A DNA stretch of 11,205 nucleotides from Bacteroidales bacterium (GCA_030638325.1 DAOWEV010000061.1:1-11205); one strand, 5' to 3'. Shown: positions 1-6,704, counted from the stretch's first letter. Numbers and translations are program-made. Notes: generated from the sequence alone by a model not told the origin.

Positions 1-11
1 CCGGAGCGTAA

Positions 12-158
12 GCAGTTGATAAGAAAGATGGCAATTGGTACATCTGGGATAGCCAAGGGGTCCTGCTTTACGAGATGCATTACTGTAAGGGAGAAAAGAC
101 AGGAACCTGGAAGATGTATGATAAAGACGGCAAGCTGATTAACGAACGAAAATATTAA
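12..158 (+). pseudogene. MORN/YwqK-like repeat protein, 3' remnant
   Basis: The frame ending at the TAA at 156-158 encodes 48 residues with a repeating pattern of Asp/Gly, Trp, Tyr and Gly-Lys (DGNWYIWDSQG, then GEKTGTWKMYDKDGKL). This pattern is typical of MORN-like repeats in proteins often annotated as YwqK-family antitoxin. The same frame is closed by a TAA at 9-11, and no start codon occurs between that stop and the first repeat; the first ATG in frame is at 75. Frame 1 is open across the left edge, so an upstream frameshift is the simplest explanation. It may therefore be a broken gene, or a real gene interrupted by a sequencing error. The function of such proteins is mostly unknown. 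The family call is inferred from the residue pattern only. Confidence 0.5.
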
Positions 159-162
159 TCCC

Positions 163-197
163 TCACGCTTCACACTTCACACCTCACGCTTCACGCT
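163..197. repeat. Heptanucleotide tandem repeat (5 x 7 bp)
   Basis: Five consecutive 7-bp units fit the pattern TCACRCY (163-169, 170-176, 177-183, 184-190, 191-197). It lies four bases after the stop of the MORN-like remnant and just before the minus-strand terminator. There is no coding potential. It is one of three arrays in this window with the same period but unrelated sequence. Confidence 0.85.
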
Positions 198-228
198 AAA
201 AAAAGCTAAGCCCGCAGATGCAGGCTTA
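198..228 (-). terminator. Rho-independent terminator for the minus-strand gene
   Basis: Read on the minus strand, TAAGCC pairs with GGCTTA (207-212 with 223-228). A further wobble and two GC pairs give a stem of about 9 bp with a 4-nt loop, followed by GC and seven T (204-198). This is the classic intrinsic terminator layout. It lies about 150 nt beyond the stop of the minus-strand gene at 381-755. On the plus strand no T tract follows the hairpin, so it should act on minus-strand transcripts only. Confidence 0.6.
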
Positions 229-252
229 ACCCAGCAATGACTTAGCATTTTC

Positions 253-308
253 TAAACCAAACAGAATGAGCCTTATCATTGCATTTTTTTAACCAAAGCA
301 GAAAATGA
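253..308 (+). other. Duplicated gene-leader fragments without genes
   Basis: The 16 bp at 254-269 are identical to the porin leader and start at 943-958 (AAACCAAACAGAATGA). A third, looser copy is at 291-308. The ATGs at 266 and 305 open frames of only 8 and 15 codons that stop immediately. These look like remains of 5' ends of genes whose bodies are gone, or a recurrent initiation context; no product can be supported. Confidence 0.4.
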
Positions 309-380
309 GAAAATTGACGCTAAATACGTTTTTAGGCTGGAACGGGCCCTGAAAAATGGTCTGTCGGTCACGGTTAAAAA

Positions 381-755
381 TTATTTTGATATTTCCAACT
401 TGATTTCAACATGGTTACTATTAATGTCCAAATTATAACCCTCTAATAAACTCTTCTTGTAAGAGATCAAAGAAGCAATGAGATTGTACTTACCTGGTGC
501 GATATTATCAATCGTGAAATTGCCGTCGAAATCAGTATACGCTTTTGCATCTATACCTTCTATTTCCACTTCTACACCGGTCAACACTTCGCCCGTTTGT
601 ATATCAAGTACCTGTCCTGAAATTGAAATCATCTGGGCAGCAGTGGCCTTGCCGGTGCCGGAATCATCTTTTTCTTTGCCTTCATTACCGGCAAAAACAT
701 ATCCGGCGATCAAAACAAATACTATGGACAAAAAGATATTTTTCATGGTTTTCAT
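381..755 (-). CDS. Small secreted protein, carboxypeptidase-regulatory-like domain
   Basis: The gene encodes 124 residues. Residues 1-22 form a signal peptide: two lysines, a hydrophobic core, and a likely cut after VFA. A charged linker at about 23-41 follows. Residues 43-124 resemble one carboxypeptidase-regulatory-like (CarboxypepD_reg/CNA-B type) beta-sandwich, with ISGQVLD, a central TDFDGNFTI turn, IAPGKYNL and alternating strands to the end. In Bacteroidota this fold often sits at the N terminus of TonB-dependent receptors, but here it stands alone, so it should be a free periplasmic or surface protein of unknown role. ATG 755 is used; an in-frame ATG at 746 would trim three residues and keep the signal peptide. 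The gene diverges from the phosphate porin and shares its repeat-rich control region, so phosphate regulation is possible but inferred. A minus-strand terminator lies at 198-228. Confidence 0.85.
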   Translation of the reverse strand: MKTMKNIFLSIVFVLIAGYVFAGNEGKEKDDSGTGKATAAQMISISGQVLDIQTGEVLTGVEVEIEGIDAKAYTDFDGNFTIDNIAPGKYNLIASLISYKKSLLEGYNLDINSNHVEIKLEISK

Positions 756-772
756 TTTTTTATAATATGCTA

Positions 773-780
773 CAAATGTA
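773..780 (-). promoter_or_regulatory. Bacteroidota-type -7 box of the secreted-protein gene
   Basis: On the minus strand this reads TACATTTG, an exact match to the Bacteroidota -7 consensus TAnnTTTG. It ends 17 nt before the ATG at 755, so the leader would be short. No clear TTG -33 element is seen at the usual distance, which would fit an activator-dependent promoter. Confidence 0.5.
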
Positions 781-798
781 GTGCGACAATATTTAGGT

Positions 799-828
799 AA
801 TATAAACCATTGATTAAGTTAATATTAA
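799..828 (-). promoter_or_regulatory. Pho-box-like repeats facing the minus-strand gene
   Basis: Bases 813-828 are the reverse complement of 866-881 with 15 of 16 matches. On the minus strand TTAA starts at 828 and again 11 bp later at 817. A third, weaker unit is at 809-799, with 7 of 11 matches to the equivalent porin-side unit. The 16-bp arm lies 32 bp upstream of the minus-strand -7 box. It is probably an activator site; identification as a PhoB site is inference. Confidence 0.4.
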
Positions 829-862
829 GTTTCATGGCTTGATTCATCCATTATATCTTTCC

Positions 863-906
863 GAATTAACATTAACTTAATATCAGGTTAATTATAGGTT
901 AATAAG
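863..906 (+). promoter_or_regulatory. Four 11-bp-phased TTAA direct repeats, putative Pho box
   Basis: TTAA occurs at 866, 877, 888 and 899, exactly 11 bp apart, and the last two units share AGGTTAAT. PhoB-family regulators are known to bind direct repeats with 11-bp spacing that replace the upstream promoter element. The array ends 7 bp before the porin -7 box and precedes a phosphate porin and the pst genes. An extra TTAA at 872 breaks the phase once. That this is a PhoB site is inferred from layout and context. Confidence 0.5.
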
Positions 907-913
907 CTGCTTC

Positions 914-921
914 TATCTTTG
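914..921 (+). promoter_or_regulatory. -7 box of the porin-pst promoter
   Basis: TATCTTTG matches TAnnTTTG exactly. It lies 33 nt upstream of the porin ATG at 955. No TTG -33 element is evident; the phased repeats at 863-906 occupy that place. Confidence 0.6.
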
Positions 922-954
922 CATTCTTATTATTAATATTTAAAACCAAACAGA

Positions 955-2160
955 ATGAAAAGAATTTACCTTGTTTTTCTTTTAATTATAATTGTGTCCT
1001 GCGGTTTCAGCCAGGATGAGACTAAGTTTAAAGCATACTGGAAAGAAGGGTTTCGCGTGGAAAGCACGACAGGAGATTTCAAATTGAAGTTTGGGGGCCG
1101 GATCATGCTTGACGGGCTGGTCGTTTTTCCGGATGCTTCTTTGGATACCATGATAACCAACAGGACTGGCGTCGAGTTCAGGCGTATCAGGTTATATAGT
1201 TCCGGACAGGTCTACAAGAATATCAAGTATAAATTGCAATTTGATTTTGCCGGGGGAAGTGCCCAGCTAAAGGATGCATACATTACCATAACCAAAATCC
1301 CGGTTATAGGAAACATCCAGGTGGGGCATTTCAAGGAGCCTCTTGGTTTAGAGTTGCTTACCAGCAGCACGTACATTACCATGATAGAACGGTCTTTAAC
1401 CAATCCTTTCTTCCCGGAACGTAATACGGGTATCATGCTGTTCAATACTGAGCTGGACAAGCGCCTGACCTGGGCAGCGGGTTATTTTCTCCCTTCAGAT
1501 AATTTCGGAAAATACCAGGGGAGTAAATATCATCTTACAGGCCGGGTAACAGGCTTACCTGTTTATAATACTGAAGATAAATACCAGGTATTGCACCTGG
1601 GCGCTGGTTATACATATCAGTACCAGAACAACGATAAATATGTCCTCAAGTCCAGGCCGGAGTCTCACCTGATACCAACGCTTGTCCTGGCAGAAATTGA
1701 TCATGCGAAAGCAGTGAATGAGTTTACTGCAGAGGCAGCCCTTGTTTTAGGCCCTTTTCACCTGCAGACTGAATATGCTGCCTCGGTAGCTAAAACAACT
1801 GAAGATTCTGAATTACAAAATGACAGCTATTATTTTCATGCCTATCATGGCATTGTCAGCTGGTTTATTACAGGTGAACACAAGAATTACAACACAAGCG
1901 CGGCTGCATTCGGCAGGGTCAGGCCTAAGAAAAACCTTGGGACTGGAGGTGGGCCCGGCGCATTCGAACTTACATTGCGCTATTCAAATATTGACCTGGA
2001 AGATACCGATGTTAAAGGAGGGTATATGAGTAACCTCACCCTGGGACTGAACTGGTACCTGAACCCGGTTACAAGGTTCATGTTCAATTATGTGTTCACG
2101 AATATCAGAGATACAGGTAATGCGAATATTCTTCTGGTGAGATTCCAGATAGACTTTTAA
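955..2160 (+). CDS. Phosphate-selective porin, OprO/OprP family
   Basis: The gene encodes 401 residues. A signal peptide covers about 1-20 and ends near CGFSQ. The mature part resembles the OprO/OprP phosphate-selective porin family: FKLKFGGRIMLDG near residue 42, EFRRIRLYSSGQVY, then YKLQFDFAGG, the loop GHFKEPLGLE, SLTNPFFPERNTG, and alternating beta strands to the end. The protein ends in phenylalanine (RFQIDF), the usual signal for outer-membrane insertion. Family members are trimeric beta-barrels that pass phosphate or polyphosphate across the outer membrane; the exact substrate cannot be read from the sequence. The Cys in IVSC sits where a lipobox could, but cleavage after FSQ is more likely for a barrel. 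It lies 112 bp upstream of pstS on the same strand, under a Pho-box-like promoter, supporting a role in phosphate uptake. Confidence 0.88.
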   Translation: MKRIYLVFLLIIIVSCGFSQDETKFKAYWKEGFRVESTTGDFKLKFGGRIMLDGLVVFPDASLDTMITNRTGVEFRRIRLYSSGQVYKNIKYKLQFDFAGGSAQLKDAYITITKIPVIGNIQVGHFKEPLGLELLTSSTYITMIERSLTNPFFPERNTGIMLFNTELDKRLTWAAGYFLPSDNFGKYQGSKYHLTGRVTGLPVYNTEDKYQVLHLGAGYTYQYQNNDKYVLKSRPESHLIPTLVLAEIDHAKAVNEFTAEAALVLGPFHLQTEYAASVAKTTEDSELQNDSYYFHAYHGIVSWFITGEHKNYNTSAAAFGRVRPKKNLGTGGGPGAFELTLRYSNIDLEDTDVKGGYMSNLTLGLNWYLNPVTRFMFNYVFTNIRDTGNANILLVRFQIDF

Positions 2161-2182
2161 CAAATTTTTTAAAAACCTGGGT

Positions 2183-2267
2183 TATTTCAAAACAAGGATT
2201 GAATTAAAACCACTTGCAACAAAAAAACAGACAACATGTTGGTAAATTTTGCGAATTAAGAACCTAA
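2183..2267 (+). repeat. Left arm of the inverted repeat bracketing pstS-phoU
   Basis: Block 2183-2213 matches the reverse complement of 6646-6676 at 28 of 31 bases. Block 2216-2267 matches the reverse complement of 6512-6563 at 48 of 52, including 43 of 45 over 2216-2260. Only two bases separate the blocks here. The centre contains the perfect palindrome CAACATGTTG. The arm fills most of the porin-pstS gap and ends five bases before the pstS start, so it would form the pstS leader. A loose -7-like TAAATTTTG (one base too long) lies inside. Confidence 0.9.
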
Positions 2268-2272
2268 ATTAA

Positions 2273-3229
2273 ATGATTATGAAAACAAATCTAATCTCCA
2301 TTGCATTGATCGCGTTGATCACTTCATGCGGCGGTCCGCAGCAGTCAGGTGAAAAATCAGGAGCCAAATCCTTATCCGGTGCGATAAAGATCGATGGCTC
2401 CAGCACCGTTTACCCGATCACCGAGGCAATTGCAGAAGAATTCAGGGTAGACCATCCAAAAGTTAAAGTAACGATCGGTATTTCAGGCACAGGAGGAGGC
2501 TTTAAGAAATTCTCCAGGGGGGAAACCGATATTTCAGATGCATCCAGGCCAATAAAAGACAAGGAGAAGGCTGCCTGCAAAGAAAACAATATAGAGTATC
2601 TCTCCCTGACTGTGGCCTATGATGGCATGGCGGTATTGATCAATCCCGGTAACGACTGGGTTGACTATCTGACAACCGCAGAACTGAAAAAAATGTGGGA
2701 ACCGGAAGCTCAGAATAAGATCATGAAATGGAACCAGATCAGGCCGGAGTGGCCCAACCTGGAGATGCACCTTTTTGGCCCCGGGGTTGCCTCCGGAACA
2801 TTTGATTACTTTACTGATGTCATTGTCGGTGAGAGTGGTAAAAGTCGTGGCGACTTCACCGCCAGTGAAGATGATAACGTCTTGGTACAGGGCATTGCTA
2901 CTGACAAAAATGCCCTTGGATTTTTTGGCCTGGCTTATTATGAAGAGAACAAAGACAAGCTGAAGCTTGCTGGTGTTGACAATGGGAATGGACCGGTCTA
3001 TCCTTCTATAGAAACAGTAAAAAACGGTACTTATGCACCCTTGTCAAGGCCAATCTTTATTTATATCAGTTCTGCTGCCGTAAAAAGAGCTGAAGTTGTC
3101 GAGTTCATCAGGTTCTATTTAGAACACGCCGGTCACCTGGTCAGTGAAGTAGGTTATATTCCGTTACCCAAAGAAGAGTACTCCGCTCAGCTGGAAACAT
3201 TTAACGAATTTGCAGTTAGCTATCAATAG
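2273..3229 (+). CDS. pstS: Phosphate ABC transporter, substrate-binding lipoprotein PstS
   Basis: The gene encodes 318 residues. The N terminus is a lipoprotein signal with a LITSC lipobox, so Cys19 would be lipidated and the protein anchored in the periplasm. The mature part is a PstS-type periplasmic binding protein: IDGSSTVYPITEAIAEEF at about 41-58, SGTGGGFKKFSRGETDISDASRPI in the first lobe, and GVASGTFDYFTD in the second. The Gly/Ser/Thr loops of this family bind phosphate oxyanions. It delivers phosphate to PstC/PstA. The start at 2273 is used; an in-frame ATG at 2279 gives MKTN and an equally good signal, and may be the real start. pstC follows after 26 bp. The start lies directly behind the inverted-repeat arm 2183-2267. 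Confidence 0.95.
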   Translation: MIMKTNLISIALIALITSCGGPQQSGEKSGAKSLSGAIKIDGSSTVYPITEAIAEEFRVDHPKVKVTIGISGTGGGFKKFSRGETDISDASRPIKDKEKAACKENNIEYLSLTVAYDGMAVLINPGNDWVDYLTTAELKKMWEPEAQNKIMKWNQIRPEWPNLEMHLFGPGVASGTFDYFTDVIVGESGKSRGDFTASEDDNVLVQGIATDKNALGFFGLAYYEENKDKLKLAGVDNGNGPVYPSIETVKNGTYAPLSRPIFIYISSAAVKRAEVVEFIRFYLEHAGHLVSEVGYIPLPKEEYSAQLETFNEFAVSYQ

Positions 3230-3255
3230 ATATTTAGCGCTGCTTGCTATAAGGG

Positions 3256-4131
3256 ATGAAGATTTCTGAAAAAATAATCGAAAAAGGACTCTGGTTAAGT
3301 GCCTTTATCACAGTCGTTACAACTGTGGGAATAATCTGGGTATTGTTTTCTGAGTCCTTCACGTTTTTCCGGGAAGTATCTCTTGTAGACTTTTTTACAG
3401 ATACACAATGGACCCCATTGTTTACAAAGAAACACTTTGGGATACTGCCCTTGCTGACAGGCACCCTGTTAACAACGGTCATTGCAATTGCTGTGGCCTT
3501 ACCCGTGGGGCTGACCATTGCGGTTTATCTGAACGAATATGCCCCAAAGAATTTGACGAGGGTAGTCAAGCCTTTATTAGAAGTCCTGGCAGCTATTCCA
3601 ACAGTCGTTTATGGTTTCTTCGCCCTGATTGTGGTTACCCCGTTTCTCCAGGGTATCTTTCCCGGAATGGCAGGGTTTAATGCATTGTCACCTGGTATCG
3701 TGATGGGTATTATGATTATCCCTTTCGTCTCCTCGCTCAGTGAAGATGCCTTGCGCGCCGTACCAAACAGCTTGAGGGAAGCATCTTATGGGATTGGGTC
3801 AACCAGGTTCCAGACTGCCTTCAAGGTACTCGTACCTGCAGCTGCATCCGGGATTATCGCCTCGGTGATACTGGCTATTTCGAGGGCTATCGGTGAAACT
3901 ATGATAGTAGCCATCGCTGCAGGCCAACAGCCACGCCTGACACTTAACCCAATGGTTCCCATTGAAACCATTACAGCCTATATCGTACAGGTCAGCCTTG
4001 GGGATGTGCCCCATGGTTCACTGGAGTACAAGACTATCTTTGCTGCAGGTTTGATGCTGTTCATGCTGACTTTCGTCTTAAACAATATCAGCTTCTGGAT
4101 TAACAGGAGGTTTCGGCAACAATATGAATAA
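3256..4131 (+). CDS. pstC: Phosphate ABC transporter permease PstC
   Basis: The gene encodes 291 residues of a polytopic inner-membrane protein with about six membrane segments (near 12-33, 65-92, 106-130, 145-163, 195-222 and 258-280). The cytoplasmic EAA loop that docks on the ATPase is clear at about 174-195 (REASYGIGSTRFQTAF, then VLVPAA). AIPTVVYGFFAL and ISRAIGETM are typical of PstC/PstA permeases. With PstA it forms the channel that takes phosphate from PstS. The order pstS-pstC-pstA-pstB is the standard operon order, and the first permease of that order is PstC. It overlaps pstA by 8 bp, suggesting translational coupling. Confidence 0.95.
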   Translation: MKISEKIIEKGLWLSAFITVVTTVGIIWVLFSESFTFFREVSLVDFFTDTQWTPLFTKKHFGILPLLTGTLLTTVIAIAVALPVGLTIAVYLNEYAPKNLTRVVKPLLEVLAAIPTVVYGFFALIVVTPFLQGIFPGMAGFNALSPGIVMGIMIIPFVSSLSEDALRAVPNSLREASYGIGSTRFQTAFKVLVPAAASGIIASVILAISRAIGETMIVAIAAGQQPRLTLNPMVPIETITAYIVQVSLGDVPHGSLEYKTIFAAGLMLFMLTFVLNNISFWINRRFRQQYE

Positions 4132-4981
4132 TGCACTGAAAAATAGGCTTATCGACCGGGTTTTTAAATATTTTGCCATTCTCAGCACCCTGTTTGGCCT
4201 GGTTATGTTATTCATCTTTCTGATAGACATCCTGAATCAGGGATTATCAAGGATTGACTGGTCTTTTATCACCAGTTTACCCTCTCGCTTTCCGGGTAAG
4301 TCAGGTATCCTGACTGCCCTTACCGGTACGATATGGGTGTTCTTACTGACTACGATCATATCTGTTCCTATAGGAGTTGCTGCGGGGATTTATCTTGAAG
4401 AGTATGGCAAGAAATCAAGAATGGCCAATATCCTGGAGATAAACATATCTAACCTCGCTGGTGTTCCATCAATTATTTATGGAATTCTCGGACTGGAGAT
4501 CTTTGTACGGATCATGGATCTGGGAGCCAGTTTGCTTGCCGGAAGCCTGACCCTGGCGCTACTGATTTTGCCTATCATTATTGTGGCAACAAGAGAAGCT
4601 GTCAGGGCAGTGCCCAAAACCATAAAGGAAGCATCTTATGCCTTGGGGGCAACAAAGTGGCAGACCATATGGAGGCAGGTCCTGCCGGTTTCTTCCGGTA
4701 ATATCATCACGGGTATTATCCTGGCTTTATCCAGGGCGATCGGTGAAACAGCGCCCCTGATCGTTATCGGGGCCCTGGCATATGTTCCATTTGTTGCCAG
4801 AACGCCAATGGATGAATTCACCGTACTGCCCATCCAGATATTTAACTGGATTTCGCGCCCGCAAAAAGGCTTTATCATTAATGCTGCCTCCGCGATTATC
4901 ATATTACTGGCATTTGTATTTATCATGAACGGGATAGCTGTGTACATAAGGTACCGGACCCAGAAGAAAATCAAGTGGTAA
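4124..4981 (+). CDS. pstA: Phosphate ABC transporter permease PstA
   Basis: The gene encodes 285 residues with about six membrane segments. The EAA loop is at about 168-188 (KEASYALGATKWQTIWRQVLP). GVPSIIYGILGLEIF and LSRAIGETAPLIVIGA are typical PstA signatures, and GETAPL helps to distinguish PstA from PstC. It pairs with PstC as the membrane channel of the phosphate importer. The ATG overlaps the end of pstC by 8 bp. An AGGAGG at 4105-4110 lies 13 bases upstream inside pstC; Bacteroidota rarely depend on such sites and the distance is long, so its role is uncertain. pstB follows after 12 bp. Confidence 0.95.
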   Translation: MNNALKNRLIDRVFKYFAILSTLFGLVMLFIFLIDILNQGLSRIDWSFITSLPSRFPGKSGILTALTGTIWVFLLTTIISVPIGVAAGIYLEEYGKKSRMANILEINISNLAGVPSIIYGILGLEIFVRIMDLGASLLAGSLTLALLILPIIIVATREAVRAVPKTIKEASYALGATKWQTIWRQVLPVSSGNIITGIILALSRAIGETAPLIVIGALAYVPFVARTPMDEFTVLPIQIFNWISRPQKGFIINAASAIIILLAFVFIMNGIAVYIRYRTQKKIKW

Positions 4982-4993
4982 TTTTTATCATCA

Positions 4994-5764
4994 ATGAAAG
5001 ACAATAAGAATTCATATAAACTGCAGGTAAAGAACATCAATGTCTATTATGGGCATAATAAGGTCCTGAAAAATGTCTCCATGCATATAGAGGCCAATAC
5101 TGTTACGGCCTTCATAGGCCCATCGGGCTGCGGCAAGTCAACGTATCTGAGGCTTTTCAACAGGATGAACGATTATATCGGTAATTTCAGGAAAGAAGGC
5201 GATGTGTTTATCGATGGCAGAAATATATATGATAAGAAGATTGAGGTAGAAGAACTCAGGAAGACTGTCGGGATGGTATTTCAAAAACCCAATCCTTTTC
5301 CGAAAACGATTTATGAAAACATTGCTTACGGCTTGAGAATACAGGGTATCAATAAAAAGAATCTCCTGGATGAAGTAGTGGAGCATTCTTTAAAGCAGGC
5401 AGTCCTGTGGGATGAAGTTAAGGATGAACTGAAAAAATCAGCCCTGGAATTATCGGGGGGGCAACAACAGAGGTTATGCATCGCCCGGGCACTGGCTGTT
5501 GAACCTTCTGTAATATTGATGGATGAGCCTGCATCCGCACTGGATCCCATCTCAACGTCGAAGATCGAGGAGCTTATTTTTGAATTGAAGAAAAATTATA
5601 CCATCCTTATTGTGACACATAATATGCACCAGGCCGGTAGGGTAAGTGATAAGACAGGTTTCTTCTACCTCGGTGAGTTAATCGAATTTGGCGATACGAA
5701 AGAGTTATTCACCAATCCTTCAAATGAAAGAACTGAAAATTATATTACCGGCAGATTCGGATAA
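4994..5764 (+). CDS. pstB: Phosphate ABC transporter ATP-binding protein PstB
   Basis: The gene encodes 256 residues, the usual PstB length. It is a complete ABC ATPase: Walker A GPSGCGKST at 42-50, Q-loop Gln97 in VFQKPNPFP, signature LSGGQQQR at 153-160, Walker B VILMDEP with catalytic Glu178, D-loop SALD at 181-184, and the switch histidine His209 in VTHNM. FNRMND and QKPNPFPKTIYENIAYG are strongly PstB-like. It powers phosphate import at the cytoplasmic face of PstC/PstA. The start follows the pstA stop by 12 bp. A run of seven G encodes the Ser-Gly-Gly of the signature motif (5455-5461), which could be slippage-prone but is intact here. Confidence 0.97.
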   Translation: MKDNKNSYKLQVKNINVYYGHNKVLKNVSMHIEANTVTAFIGPSGCGKSTYLRLFNRMNDYIGNFRKEGDVFIDGRNIYDKKIEVEELRKTVGMVFQKPNPFPKTIYENIAYGLRIQGINKKNLLDEVVEHSLKQAVLWDEVKDELKKSALELSGGQQQRLCIARALAVEPSVILMDEPASALDPISTSKIEELIFELKKNYTILIVTHNMHQAGRVSDKTGFFYLGELIEFGDTKELFTNPSNERTENYITGRFG

Positions 5765-5824
5765 GGAGTATGCATATCATCGGATAAATCTTATGGAATT
5801 AGTATATTAGTAAAAAAAACAATC

Positions 5825-6511
5825 ATGCCTAAACTTGAGAATGAATTAGACCAGTTAAAAGGTGCTGTTATCGAAATGATGGAGCTGGTGAACATGCAGC
5901 TTCAGAAATCCAGGGAAGCCTTAATGAATATGGATACTGATCTCGCCCAGGAAATCATCAACAACGAGACCCGGATCAATGCCATGGAACTGAGCATTGA
6001 CAGGGACTGTGAAAATTTCTTTGCGCTGTTGTACCCGGTTGCCATAGATCTCCGGTTTATCATATCGATATTAAAAATCAATGCAGACCTGGAAAGGATG
6101 GGAGACCATGCCGAAGGTATGGCTAATATAGTGATGGATATGAATGCACCATTTCCACAGGATTTATTTGCAGAGATCCAATTCGAGGAGATGTTTGAGG
6201 TAGCTATGGATATGCTCGACAATGTTATTGAAGGTTTTGTTGATGAAAACACCAAAATTGTCAGGCAGGTCTTCAAGAAAGACAAGATCCTGGACCGGAT
6301 AAATGAAAAGTCCGGTTCAGTGATAAGTAAATTTATCAGGAAAGATCCCAAATTGATCAGCTCCGGTCTGTACTTGTATGCAGTAATAAAAAAGCTGGAA
6401 AGGGTAGGGGACCTGTCAAAGAATATTGCAGAGGACATTATTTTCTACATCGACGCTAAAGTGCTTAAACACAAAAAGACGAGGAAAAAGATTAAGAGAG
6501 GGGAGGTTTGA
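5825..6511 (+). CDS. phoU: Phosphate signalling protein PhoU
   Basis: The gene encodes 228 residues, the usual PhoU length, all helical with two similar three-helix halves. Each half carries the acidic metal-binding pattern ExxxD: DLERMGDHAEG (Glu90, Asp94) and KLERVGDLSKN (Glu192, Asp196). PhoU is cytoplasmic. In well-studied bacteria it links the Pst transporter to the PhoR sensor and holds back phosphate import and the Pho response when phosphate is plentiful. It lies 60 bp after pstB and is probably the last gene of the transcription unit. The C-terminal tail is rich in lysine and arginine. The right arm of the inverted repeat starts at the first base after its stop codon. Confidence 0.95.
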   Translation: MPKLENELDQLKGAVIEMMELVNMQLQKSREALMNMDTDLAQEIINNETRINAMELSIDRDCENFFALLYPVAIDLRFIISILKINADLERMGDHAEGMANIVMDMNAPFPQDLFAEIQFEEMFEVAMDMLDNVIEGFVDENTKIVRQVFKKDKILDRINEKSGSVISKFIRKDPKLISSGLYLYAVIKKLERVGDLSKNIAEDIIFYIDAKVLKHKKTRKKIKRGEV

Positions 6512-6676
6512 TTAGGCACTTAATTCGCAAAACTTACCAACATGTTGTTTGTTTTTTTGTTGCGGGTTACAAGTTGCAGGTTCTCAACTTGCAACCTGTA
6601 ACCTGCAACCTGCAACCTGTAACAGTCAATTAATTCCTACCAAAGGTGGTTCTAATTCGATACTTGTTTTGAAATA
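6512..6676 (-). repeat. Right arm of the inverted repeat, split by an insertion
   Basis: Blocks 6512-6563 and 6646-6676 are reverse complements of 2216-2267 (48/52) and 2183-2213 (28/31). Between them are 82 bp (6564-6645) where the left arm has only two. The arm starts immediately after the phoU stop and, on the transcript, would lie in its 3' untranslated region. The palindrome CAACATGTTG is kept. Confidence 0.9.
6565..6622. repeat. Hairpin with heptanucleotide array inserted in the right arm
   Basis: Bases 6565-6582 and 6586-6603 form an 18-bp stem with one wobble and one mismatch around a 3-nt loop. The 3' arm runs into four 7-bp units of pattern CCTGYAA (6595-6601, 6602-6608, 6609-6615, 6616-6622). 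No T tract follows, so it is not a standard intrinsic terminator, although it could stall transcription or protect the 3' end of the pst mRNA. Confidence 0.8.
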
Positions 6677-6704
6677 GATTAGATTATGGACAAACATTAA
6701 CTAA

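Noticed and set aside
266..352. Two tiny ORFs (8 and 15 codons) behind porin-like leaders
   Set aside because: Too short and unlike any known peptide; better explained as leader remnants.
955..1014. Porin as a lipoprotein because of IVSC in its signal
   Set aside because: The barrel pattern and terminal phenylalanine fit an outer-membrane porin cut after FSQ.
5455..5461. G7 tract in pstB as a phase-variation switch
   Set aside because: It encodes the essential ABC signature Ser-Gly-Gly; the tract is short and nothing else suggests switching. A similar G7 at 8236-8242 only affects a dispensable-looking tail.
5902..6438. 178-residue minus-strand ORF within phoU
   Set aside because: Antisense shadow of a clearly recognised PhoU; composition follows the opposite strand.
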